A stretch of 22,123 nt of DNA from Suillus spraguei (GCA_016800925.1 JABCPU010000899.1:1-22123); one strand, 5' to 3'; shown: positions 8,909 through 17,515, counted from the first letter of the stretch. A program made the numbers and translations. The notes: generated by a model from the letters alone, not told the origin.

Positions 8909-9125
8909 TAATTATTAGGATGAAGCCTTGGCCAAGCACTCCTTTTGCTTCCTGTGCCGAAGGCACAACGGGTGGTGGACTCGTGTGTTTGAAGACTGAA
9001 AGCGTTGGCGCTGCGCGCCGTAAGGGTTAGGTACAAGTCCCGTTTAGGACAGGTTTGGCGACGGTTAGCGTGTGTTTGGTTCGCAAATGACAACGACATT
9101 TTAGAATTGAGCATCCCTAATAATT
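8909..9125. mobile_element. MITE/SINE-like element with terminal inverted repeats (217 bp)
   Basis: The left end TAATTATTAGGATG (8909-8922) is the inverted match, with one extra base, of CATCCCTAATAATTA at 9111-9125. Inside, ACAACGGGTGGTGGACTCGT matches the neighbouring copy at about 8777-8796. TGGTGGACTCG (8973-8983) fits the RNA polymerase III A-box pattern TRGYNNANNNG, and GGTACAAGTCC (9030-9040) fits a B-box with one mismatch. No tRNA T-stem forms around it, so this is not a tRNA gene. Non-autonomous TIR element and tRNA-derived SINE are both possible. Confidence 0.4.
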
Positions 9126-9561
9126 ACTTTGGCCTTCTTTGTCTTTTTGTTTGTTTGTCTGTCCATTTATTTGTTTCCAATTTTCTTTTTAAATGGGATT
9201 CTGTTCAGATGCAGTCCGTTGGATCTTTCGACCTTCTTTGGGCGCCGGACAATGTTACGCTTCCCCCCTTGGCTTTAGTTGGGGTCGTGCTCAGAGTCCA
9301 ATCCGTGCTCCTTTGTTTTTCTTTTCTTTTCGACACTGCTCTCTTTTTTTCTTGATTTTGTCTTTGTTTCTGCAGGCTCAGTCCGTGCATCGTGTGCCAC
9401 TTGGCTTTGTTGGTTCTGAATTCACCCTACATAGTTCTACTTTTTTTCTGTTGCCCAATACGACTGACTTGTTTTTAGACCCTCTCATACGCTCAGCCGT
9501 TGACTCGTTGCTGACATGGTTTAGAGGTACGTTAAACTATCGCATATGCGGACGGCTCGAT
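9126..9561. other. pyrimidine-rich sequence without a supported gene
   Basis: Strongly T/C-biased + strand (TTTGTCTTTTTGTTTGTTTG and similar). Open frames cross parts of it in both directions but have low-complexity composition and no domain I recognise. I see only its transition into the 170-bp tandem repeat at about 9562. Confidence 0.5.
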
Positions 9562-10110
9562 CGGGTCAAAACTGCGCGACTTATGCCTTAAACTTCGGTC
9601 TGGGTGGTTTAGAGAGGGAGGAGAAGGTCCGCCCATAACTTTTATTGGCTCGCACCTCCTGACCTCGACCTTTTGTCATCGTATTCTACAGACCCACAGC
9701 TCGCTCCCGCTCCGCTTTTCTCGTCTCCCGGGTCAAAACTGCTCGACCCATAACCGGAAACTTCAGTTAGGGTGGCTTAGAGGGGGAGGGGGAGGTAATC
9801 CACCCGCATGTTTTTTCTATCGCAACTCCTGACCTCCATCTTTTGTCATCCTACTCTACAGACCCACAGCTCGCTCCCACACCACTTTTTTTTGCGTCCC
9901 GGGTCAAAACTGCGCGACTTATGCCCAAACATTCCTTTCTGGGTGCCTTAGAGCAGGAGGAGGAGAAGGTCCGCCCATAACTTTTTTTGCCCACACCTCC
10001 TGACCCTGGCCTTTCATCAATGTATTCTACAGACCCTCAGCTCGCTAACCCTCCTCTTTTTCCGCCTTCCGGGCCAAAAATTCTCGACCTATACCCGGGT
10101 ACTTCAGTCT
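9562..10110. repeat. 170-bp tandem repeat, about 3.2 copies
   Basis: Units begin with CGGGTCAAAACTGCGCGACT or close variants at 9562, 9729, 9900 and 10070 (spacings 167, 171 and 170). Shared blocks include TTAGAG followed by GGAGG, CTCCTGACCT, TCTACAGACCCACAGCTCGC and a pyrimidine tract before the next unit. Copies differ by many substitutions, so the array is old. No coding potential is conserved between copies. Confidence 0.85.
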
Positions 10111-10435
10111 AGGTTATTTGGCCATACCTTTGTCTCTTTTTCCTTTGCCACCTGCAGCTCCGCCCTCAAACCTCTTCGCTACTCTAGCTAACATATTTAC
10201 TAAATCTGGAGATGTATATCATTGGAAAAATGTTTGATGTTTTGGAAGTATATTCACTTCAGGATTAACAACTGCCTGGTTCCCAGAGACCGTGACAGCT
10301 CTTTGTTCCCTAGGCAGAATCCCAGCGTTTTGTCGTCGAGCACCGACTTCACACCAAACCATCCCAGGCTAGTCCCAGGACCCATACCTATTACTACTTG
10401 ACCGATCTCAGTAAACCACTCAGCCGGCTCAGGAG
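10111..10435. other. unique spacer, nothing recognised
   Basis: The sequence carries no long ORF, no repeat and no recognisable gene. It begins at the degraded end of the 170-bp repeat and ends where the 27-bp minisatellite starts (GTAGCCACTC at 10436). Confidence 0.5.
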
Positions 10436-10975
10436 GTAGCCACTCTCATCCTCCCTCGATCTGCAGCCACTCTCGTCCTCCCCTTGGTCTGCAGCCACTC
10501 TCATATCTCATACTCCCTCGGTCTGCAGCCGGTCTTGTCCTCCCCAGTTCCTCAACCAGTCCCGTCCTCCCTGGGTCTGCAGCCAGTCTCGTCCTCCCTC
10601 AGTCTGCAGCTACTTTCATACTTCCTGGGTCTGCAGCCATTGTCATCCTCGCTCGGTCTCCAGCCATCTTCATCCTCCCAGGGTGTCCAGCCAGTCTTGT
10701 GCTCCCCAGGTCTCCAGCCACTCTCGTCCTCACTGGGTCTCCAGCCATTGTCGGCCTCCCTCGGTCCGCAGCCAGTCTCGTCCTCGCTGAGTCTGCAGCC
10801 ACTCCTGTCCTCCTGGAATCTGCAGCCATTCTCATCCTCGCTCGGTCTCCAGCCAGTCTCGTCCTCTCTCGGTCTCCACCCATTCTCGTCTTTGCTGGGT
10901 CTGCAACCACTCCCGTCCTCCTGGAATCTGCAGCCATTCTTGGTCTCCAACCAATCTCGTCCTCGCCGGGTCTGT
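10436..10975. repeat. 27-bp minisatellite, about 20 copies
   Basis: The unit is approximately CAGCCACTCTCGTCCTCCCT followed by CGGTCTG. Because 27 is a multiple of three, long open frames appear on both strands: LGLQPLSSS nonapeptides on + (10484-11011) and GWRPSEDEN nonapeptides on - (10552-11073). Several frames are open at once, as expected for a stop-free unit, so I do not call a gene. The - strand frame does have a unique 40-residue lead-in (11073-10955) and an acidic repeat, so it is the better candidate if either is expressed. Confidence 0.85.
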
Positions 10976-11146
10976 AGCATACGATCAGCTGTTACAAACG
11001 GCTCGAAATAATCTTGGAGCTGGTGTCGAGCAGATGTGTTGTATGTTCCTGCGCTCATCACCTCCAGTATCAAGTTATGTAGACGGCATAAGAACTGTGA
11101 ACACTTGGTATGGAGATAGGGTTATGTAAGCTACGAGCACATTGAT

Positions 11147-11760
11147 ATGACGGAGGTTGAATGTCTTGAGCCTCGAGGACTGTTCGTGGGATTACCCACA
11201 CTACGCGATAGATCTTTACGGTGGCTCATCAATGGTTACCTGGTCAAACAGGTATGTCACTCCACTGTCCTCATTTTTCTCGCTGATGACTTGAAACGTG
11301 ACTCAGTCATTTTTTCAGTGCAAGGCTGGTGCAGCATTCAACCTCTCTTTTGAGAGCCTCACCAGTCGCGAAGCACTTCATGCACTGCGTGATGTGCAGA
11401 AAAACGACACCATGACTTGGGAGCATATCAAAACAGCTCAATATAAGACTCCGAAGGCTGACAAAGAAGTATCGGAGCCACCTTTCCCACATGCCGCAGA
11501 TGTTGAGCTTGATCCTAGCGATGAAGTTTCCGTGGATACTGTTCTGCAACACATTGCATTGGGTGAATCATCTGTCCCTCATGGCTATAGCGCTGACAAA
11601 TTGGGCGATTTGCTGGTAGACAACGAGTCAGAGCTATGAGCGAGAAGTACTAGATGACATGACGGGGCTTCAATCTATGGCTGATGGGTCTAAGGAGGTT
11701 GAGGCCGAGGGTCGTGGCAAGCGCAGGCGTGTTGTGAACACTCAGTACAAAAATCTTTGA
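11147..11760 (+). pseudogene. unknown protein, C-terminal part, one intron and one frameshift
   Basis: Exon 11147-11251 encodes 35 residues (MTEVECLEPRGLFVGLPTLR to WLINGYLVKQ). A 67-nt GT-AG intron (11252-11318) and a phase-0 join lead to CKAGAAFNLSFESLTSREAL. The frame stops at 11637, but a shift at about 11625-11635 restores a continuation (SYEREVLDDMTGLQSMADGS) ending in a basic KRRRVVNTQYKNL tail and a TGA at 11758. The tail looks like a genuine nuclear-localisation-type C-terminus, so the frame break is probably a mutation. The start may not be the original one. I do not recognise the family; proteins with such tails are often encoded by dispersed elements in mushrooms, which is only a guess. 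Confidence 0.5.
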
Positions 11761-12300
11761 ATGTTTTTCCGTATTTTTACCGCTTGTCACACTTTAGGTT
11801 CGACGGCCCCAAAATTGGTGTAACTGTCATGCAAAATAGGTTCGATTCGCCAGGCGTGTGACGTTATGACGAACCTAGGTGCGTATCTCTACAGTAATCT
11901 GGAACTACGCAAAAACGCTCAAAATAATTCTGCCGGTTTTTGGGCAGAACTCGCCCCAAAATATTTGTGCCCAATACATATATAGCCTTGTAGCGCTTTG
12001 ACTCGGTGCCAGGTGGCAGAAGTGGCGATTCTGCCACTTCTGCCGGTTGTGCTGGCACAATTAGACGCAAACCATTCTGCCCGGGCCCCCCAGCATTAAC
12101 AATATAGCAACAACATTAATATTGATACAAGATACATTGTTATGGCTCTGTCGTTGTAAGCGTCGGCAAATGAACGCCCTACAGGTATCGTGGCGACGTT
12201 CACGCGTCAAGTTCCCGACTCCAGGGGTCCCACTGTAATAGTAGAATGGCTCACCCAATCGTTTATCCAACGACAACAACCCACGGATGTGCAACAGAGA
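11761..12300. other. non-coding spacer with inverted repeat
   Basis: No supported coding sequence. AGGTTCGA occurs at about 11797 and 11839 and its inverse GAACCT near 11872. TCTGCCGGTT (about 11929 and 12040) and GGGCAGAA / TTCTGCCC recur around a perfect hairpin at 12015-12044. The - strand reading frame across 12061-12300 has lost similarity to the Furry/Tao3 fragment that precedes it. Confidence 0.5.
12015..12044. repeat. perfect 12-bp inverted repeat with 6-nt loop
   Basis: GGCAGAAGTGGC (12015-12026) and GCCACTTCTGCC (12033-12044) are exact inverses around GATTCT. There is no T-run, so it is not a terminator of bacterial type. Related TCTGCC words nearby suggest the remnant of a mobile-element end. 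Confidence 0.6.
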
Positions 12301-13254
12301 GACGGCAATCAGAGCGCGACACGTGATGTATATTGGCGCCAGCGACTTTCGTTCATTCAGCAAGGTAGACAGCTCTTGAACTCTCGCACCACGTGTCCAT
12401 AAAGGCGATTGACTAGCATGATGCTTACTAAGTATGTCGGGGCTGACATTTTCATTATGACTGCGCCTGATTGAGTCTATGACGGGTTTTGGATGTTTAT
12501 GAGCTATCTTTCCCAAAGAACTCATCAGGTCATCAAACTTAGGATCCAGCGAGGGACCCATGAAGTGTCAACAAAGGTTCGTGATCCTAAGGGCGCGTGA
12601 ATGACATATGCCCGACCCATTCGAAAAGAAAGTAAATACCAGTGTTCCGTGAATGAAAGCAGTCATCTTTGCCTCCGCAAGAGTAGCAAACCGAATAAAA
12701 ACTGCATGCAGAGCATAATCAGACGGCATTTTAGGACCCGATGACACTTTGTCATCTTCCTTTATTGAGGGTCCATCACCACTGAACATCTGAGCACCAA
12801 ACGTGTCGGGTACGCGGGAGACGGGAGGAGGAGAGGATGAGTAAGAGAAGACGTGACCATAATCACTCCTTGTGTCCAAGTTGTGAAATATAGATCCAGA
12901 TTGAGAATGATGAGATCTTGCAGTGGAATACCCCCTTGCCCTTGATGGAGCGCGGGGGCGTGATTTGCTAGATTCAGGCGTCGGGGCGCGAGGATGAGGT
13001 GGACTTGTAGCATTGAATGTCTTATTAGATGTCAAGGTGGGGTGAGGCAAGGACGACGTCGAGCGGTTAAAAGGGTTCTTGAGAATGAGATATGCTTGGT
13101 AGTCCAGTGGAAGTAATGGCGGTACATCGGTGTTCTTCTTGAATGCGTTTCTGATGGATGCGAAGTACGGCTTCTTGGAGAACGGAGAGCTTGCGGTTAT
13201 GGAAGGTTGAGTTTTATGTGAGCTTTTGGCAGTCTGACGAACAGGAAAGAATCC
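12301..13254 (-). pseudogene. TAO3: Furry/Tao3 (PAG1, Mor2) N-terminal fragment
   Basis: On the - strand, 13254 to about 12640 reads TASSPFSKKPYFASIRNAF, KNPFNRSTSS, a Ser/Pro-rich linker, then MFSGDGPSIKEDDK, KMPSDYALHAVFIRFATLAE. A 53-nt intron (12587-12639, GTATTT...CTTAG) is followed by DHEPLLT, and after a single-base loss by MGPSLDPKFDDLMSSLGKIA, HKHPKPVIDSI and LLNERKSLAPIYITCRALIA. I recognise this as the N-terminus of the Furry family cell-morphogenesis scaffold of the RAM/MOR (NDR kinase) pathway, normally over 2000 residues. The fragment is interrupted by a stop (13255-13257) upstream, the frameshift, and a small deletion where family members have an MRW before RRSxNENV. Everything downstream is missing. 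The retained intron shows it is a DNA-level copy. Identity is from memory of the family. Confidence 0.7.
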
Positions 13255-13440
13255 TTATGTCTCGCCTGCTACAGGCCTCCATGTGACCCGTGACAAAGGT
13301 AGGTGCTCAACTTTGTCATCGTGTTCATTATCACATATATGGTGGGCCACCGAGTATGATATGACTTTCCAGTGAGTCATGTTCTCCGTTGCATCCTTGT
13401 TAGCACTCTAGGTTTTCTCAATCACGGGATCGCCCGTTGA

Positions 13441-14460
13441 AGTTTGCAATTTCCCTATCACGCTCCCCATGACCAGGAGACTCCCACCACAATCTGTAAG
13501 TTTCAACACTGAGAAAACATGCCGCTGCTAATGTATTATTGAAGACAACTTGGTTGTCGACAGCGCTAGCGCGATCACATGGGTTGGCGTTAGCACTGCA
13601 TACGTGAGCCGCACCGGCATCAATAACTGAAGAGCCTGTGGCGTGAAATTACGGTTATGGCTCCTTCTAAGGTATGTCATACAACAATATCATAAGTTGA
13701 AAATACCTACGATTAGTATCTATAGGAACTATATTCAAAGATAAAATCACTTTTGGTCCTAATGAGCTCTCCGTCCTCTCGATGCAATTCGGCATTGCTT
13801 CTACTTCGCAGGGCTTCGGTTTTGACGGTATCCTTGGCATCGGGCCTAGAGACTTGACATGCGCCCTAAAAAATTTGCCAGAAAGCATGCTTCCGACTGT
13901 CACTGACTGCCTGTTTCAGCAACGCAACATTCGTGAGCCCGTCCCATTGTCGGTATCTTTTTCCAGCCTGCGGGTGCAGATACAGTCTACGTCCACGGAG
14001 AGATTTCCTTTGGTGAAGCCAACCCTTACAGCCACACTGGCAACATTGAATACACGTAAGGCACCTCAGCTCCTGGATCAATCCAGACTGATAGTAATTG
14101 TTTTGTTTCAGTGATATCACCACCCCCACCTCATCGCGGTATTGGAGTATCAATCAGAGGATCACCTATGGTTACACCTTTCTGTACATTGCCTCTGGTG
14201 TGTATTTAGAGTACAGCGAGTAATAATGGTCTCATCAGCGTCCGATAGATGCCTATGAGAGGTATGAGGCTGCAACCGGCGGTACCGTGAATGCGGCGAA
14301 TGGATTTCCCCTAACCACTACACTGCCCTACGTAACTTGAACTTTTATATTGGCGAGGTACGTCAATTCTGTCAGCCCTCACACCCCTTGTTAATCATTT
14401 GCACAGGGTCTCTACAAACTCACGCCTAATGCGCAAATCTGGCCTCGTTCTCTCAATGAC
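13441..14460 (+). pseudogene. aspartic protease (pepsin A1, polyporopepsin type), catalytically dead
   Basis: Exons with normal introns can be traced: 13441-13495, 13545-13671, 13726-14055, 14112-14197, 14249-14357 and 14407-14460 (introns 49-56 nt). They encode YNLVVDSASAITWVG (the DTGSS active site changed to DSASA), a flap remnant NYGYGSF, FGFDGILGIGPRDLT, PTVTDCLFQQ, GEISFGEANPYSHTGNIEYT, YWSINQRITYG, TFLYIASDAYERYEAATGGT and LTPNAQIWPRSLN. Relative to the family, a short stretch containing the second catalytic VDTG is deleted before TFLYIAS. Stops occur at 13628 and in the flap region; frameshifts occur near 13626, 13960 and 14310. The conserved C-terminal FINGYTFLERFYSV block is absent. 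Family members are secreted or vacuolar endopeptidases. This copy cannot work. Confidence 0.85.
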
Positions 14461-14731
14461 AAACCTGCTCAATGTGACCTGAGTGATCCACAGGCCGGAA
14501 TCACTCTGCTTTTCTGGGTTGAGGCGCTTGGCCTTCTCAATGCAATCAGGGGTGCAGCAACTATGCTTCGACTTATTACTCAGTGGCTGAAGGCGAGCGC
14601 ATGCCTACCAGGCGGCGTCGGATGAACATCTTACAATCAACCACAGGACCGTCCTGGACTAACCAATGTCAAGAAAACACATCTCCTACTCTTGATTAAG
14701 GTGCGTCATTGTTGTCTCGTGTGATCGCTAC
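14461..14731. other. spacer between two broken genes
   Basis: After the last aspartic-protease homology the frame drifts into unrelated sequence. No start, domain or repeat is supported before the - strand pseudogene. Confidence 0.4.
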
Positions 14732-15318
14732 TTACGTGGCGGCTGTCAGGCCATCGCCCTTTTTAATGCAAATCAACATGAGGAGGCAATTATGCGCGTC
14801 ACTCAGAGCATCCGAGATATACCAGAGAATGATCCGGTATCCGGAATCGATCACGATGGACTGGTGGTCCAAAAGTATCTTTTTGGGTGGAGGAAACTTG
14901 GCCAACAAAGCCTCTTCTTGGGCGTCGTTCATCCCCGACTCTCTTTTGGCGAGGGCCTTGTTGTACCGGATGATGTCGATGCGGTGGCATCAGCAGACGA
15001 CCAAGTGTAGAAAATCCTCAGATGCACACTCGGGTGTTGGTATGCACGGACCATAAGCAAAGCCAACTGCCCGCAAGACAACAAGGCGACTGCATCTAAC
15101 TCGGGAGGAGGCTCTACCAAGGGTCTATCGGCGATGTGAGCTAGAAATTGCTGCTCAACCCATTCACTGCCCACATTGGTGGTGCGCAAGGCCCAGTCCG
15201 CAGGAATGACAGGAAGCTGGCTCATGCCATTCCTCGAAAATTCGACATGACTGGCGTGGGACGACCATTCCGGAGGGAAATATAACATCGCGGGCTGGGC
15301 AGACAAGCATGCGGACAT
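14732..15318 (-). pseudogene. unknown gene fragment (possible KDZ/TET-JBP-linked mushroom family)
   Basis: Reading - strand from 15318: PADWALRTTNVGSEWVEQQF, then a Leu/Ala-rich segment, a possible 35-nt intron or frameshift near 15020-15055, an in-frame TGA near 14990, and HRIDIIRYNKALAKRESGMN, EEALLAKFPPPKKILLDHQS, IVIDSGYRIILWYI. The pieces are coherent protein, broken by a stop and a frame change. The PPPKKIL...IVIDSGYRIILWYI pattern reminds me of the N-terminal part of the basidiomycete TET/JBP-like dioxygenase genes that travel with KDZ transposons, but no Fe(II)/2-oxoglutarate motif is present here, so this is a weak guess. Confidence 0.35.
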
Positions 15319-15643
15319 ACGCCTGTCAACCGCGCCTCATGGCACCCTGCATGCCACAGGATTCACAGGCCGACGTAATATGTCAGCAGAACCGCTTGTA
15401 GCACCGCGTGTCATTTAATCTCGGTAATCAATTCAGCACTGGTATTTACTGAGATGAATGCTGGTCGTACTATATCCTTCCGGCATACAAGACCCGCACA
15501 CTCATTAAGGCGCCTGGATCTTCTGTTATCTCGGTAATCATGCACTACAATGCACCGAGATGATGACTTATTGAAGACGATCATGCGCCAAATTACGCTA
15601 CTCTAGGATGGCATTTAACTAGGTAAAAATACATTCTGCCTCA
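15319..15643. other. non-coding spacer with two related hairpins
   Basis: It contains AATCTCGGTAATCA at 15417 and TATCTCGGTAATCA at 15527. Each is followed within 20-30 nt by an inverted partner (ACTGAGAT, ending at 15455; ACCGAGAT, ending at 15561), so two related hairpin-forming units lie about 110 bp apart. Nothing else is recognised. Confidence 0.5.
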
Positions 15644-16990
15644 CTATGCCTCATCTTCATCCTCGTCCATCCTTCTGGTATCCAGGAGCTGTTGGGAGGC
15701 TGCCATCACATCATGGAGATCGTCTACCGGGCCCTCCAGTCGGGCCATCACCTCCAAAGCTATTCTTCCCTCATCTGTCTTCTGCGACAGCCAGGACTGG
15801 AGATGATCACCGAGTGATTCAAGATCAGCTTTTAGCCACCGGAGATTGGTGAGCAATGGATCTGAACCCCCCTGGTGCCGGCTCATGTCCGGCAGGAGCA
15901 GATATCCGGCAGGCTGATAGCTAATTAGCATCATTCTTGAAAGGAACCCCGGGAGTATAAACCCCATACAGCAGTGCTTACCATTTGTTCTGCATGGGCA
16001 TGGTACAGCTCCCGCACTTCCTCCAGAGAGATGCGGTGGGGCATTTCAAATGGAATGAGGTCAAAACGGTCCTTCCACCAGCTATATTCAAAATTGCAGA
16101 CCACCCGGTACTGGGACATGAGATCGCCTGACAAGTCCAACTTGCTGGTCCAGAATTTCTGGAAGAGGCCATCATCATCCAAAAGTCCCAACTGCCACTC
16201 TGTGAGCATCTTCATGACATTGTTCAGGTACTCTGGCAAGGCGGGGGATGTGTTGCTGGTAGCGCATATGCTGATGAAAGGAAATACAAATTTCTGCAAA
16301 TGGCATCAGTCCGCTGGAACCTTCAGCAGAACATCCGGAGGATGCAAGACTCACCTTGGCTTCCCAACTGATGTGTCGGAGGAATTTCCTTCGGAACACT
16401 ACGGTCCTCGGGACTTGGCTGTTCTCAAGAGCCATTCGGATAGCGGTAAAGCGGGAGTGGCATATTCGAATATGTTGGCCGCATCCCATAAGGATATGGT
16501 AATTTGTTGGGAGGCGTTCATGCTGATAAGGTTGGAGTAGTATGACATAACGTTATGGAGGGCTACAGTATTTATGGGGAAATAGGTAAGAATCCGAGAT
16601 AAGAGAGCGGCGATTAAATGGGGTTCAAACCCACACCCATCAGTGGTCAGGTCCATGGGGTAAACAATGCAGCCGAAATGAACGACGCTATCAGGTGCAA
16701 GTTTTCATGAATTAGGTACAATGCAAGGTTGTACCGTGCATATCATTCTAATGACATCTTTCATCATGCCCGAATGTGGGATTGACATGAACAAACCGGA
16801 CACGAGCATCTTCGGCCAACAGCCTGCACATCTGGGCCTGTCTGATTGCGTAACACCTCTGCCCATCCCGGTCGGGAGACTCATTCTCGTGTGCTCGGTC
16901 GAACCATATTTGAGTTTTGTGAGCCAGAAAATTAATTGTCCACCGCATCTCATGACCCACAAGGAGCAGTTCCTCGGCCATCTGTCCCGC
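15644..16990 (-). pseudogene. multi-exon unknown protein of mushroom type, frameshifted
   Basis: The - strand exons are: a 5' part within 16990-16748 (GQMAEELLLVGHEMRWTINF, CYAIRQAQMCRLLAEDARVR), 16656-16355 (MDLTTDGCGFEPHLIAALLS, FPINTVALHNVMSYYSNLIS), 16293-15982 (LPEYLNNVMKMLTEWQLGLL, FEYSWWKDRFDLIPFEMPHR) and 15913-15644 (GGSDPLLTNLRWLKADLESL, EGPVDDLHDVMAASQQLLDT, acidic DEDEDEA end). Introns 16294-16354 and 15914-15981 are clean and phase-compatible. A one-base deletion near 16398 (stop TAG; VVFRRKFLRHISWEAK resumes in another frame) and a stop at 16748 break it. The HEMRWTI...CYAIRQAQM segment resembles the helical C-terminal part of KDZ-like or related dispersed mushroom proteins, but I cannot name the family. 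Its 5' end is fused to COX17 exons. Confidence 0.55.
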
Positions 16991-17203
16991 AGCATCACGA
17001 GCAGATTTCGTTTCTGGGCAGGCGCAACATCTGTTCACACGGAAGTAGCCCAAGTCAGCCGGTATAGCAAACACATATGTCTACACTCACAGTTTAAGAC
17101 CTTGCGGGTTGAGAGGGTTCATCTTGGGGTTTGTGGGATGATATTTTTCTTTCAGAGCAGGTGCGGGTGCAGGTGTCGATGTCGGTGACCACCAAGATAA
17201 AAT
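16991..17203 (-). pseudogene. COX17: COX17 5' fragment (copper chaperone), truncated
   Basis: The - strand exon 17203-17091 reads WSPTSTPAPAPALKEKYHPT and then NPKMNPLNPQGLKL. A 60-nt intron (17031-17090, GTGAGT...AACAG) joins it to CCACPETKSARDA (17030-16991). This is the diagnostic N-terminal half of Cox17, which delivers Cu(I) to Sco1 and Cox11 in the mitochondrial intermembrane space; the CC-x-C cluster is the copper site. Everything after ETKSARD, including the two CX9C cysteines of the second helix, is replaced by unrelated sequence (GQMAEELLLVGHEM). A further 16-nt leader exon (17258-17273, ATG TTC CAA) is possible but not in frame. The truncated protein could not fold as a CX9C hairpin. 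Confidence 0.8.
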
Positions 17204-17273
17204 CTGAACAAAACAGACACAAAGAGGTCAAACAGTAAAGAAGGGAAGCAAACATACTTAGATTTTGGAACAT

Positions 17274-17515
17274 ACTTATATGTCAGAGCTGCTGAGGTAA
17301 CCTATTTAACTGGAGGAATTTAGCTAATGAAGGTTCGCGATCACGTAATTTCTCGACCTTCATTTTTAAGTCTCGGTTACTTCCGGACCCTACTACAGAC
17401 TGTCAGTACTAGTGTCATGTCGTTCGATAAATCGTTTATGTGTATATTAGCTGAGCTGGCAGTGATAAAACCCTTGTCTAGGATTTTCCAATTCACCTGA
17501 CAGCTATCCTGAAGT
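17274..17515. promoter_or_regulatory. divergent intergenic region between COX17 fragment and ABC transporter
   Basis: The region lies between the 5' end of the COX17 fragment (- strand) and the ABC transporter ATG (+ strand), so it should hold both promoters. I see AT-rich stretches (TATATTAG near 17443) and GTGATAAAACCC about 50 nt before the start, but no motif I can name with confidence. Confidence 0.4.

Noticed and set aside
8973..9040. A tRNA gene suggested by A-box and B-box-like words
   Set aside because: No acceptor, D or T stem can be paired around the boxes, so at most this is a degenerate SINE.
9562..10110. 170-bp repeats as LTR fragments or rDNA spacer
   Set aside because: There is no TG...CA end, primer-binding site or polypurine tract in the right place, and no rRNA sequence nearby.
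10484..11011. + strand ORF of LGLQPxSSS repeats as a secreted or wall protein
   Set aside because: It has no signal peptide, no unique domain and begins within the repeat; a 27-bp stop-free unit makes open frames on both strands automatically.
12568..13050. - strand ORF as an intact 160-codon gene starting at a TTG
   Set aside because: The same frame continues upstream to 13254 with Furry/Tao3 sequence, and its last 24 codons lie in an intron and past the true exon.
16721..17188. + strand ORF of 155 codons opposite the COX17 fragment
   Set aside because: It runs antisense over Cox17 exons and their intron, which are identified by specific motifs; it is a shadow.
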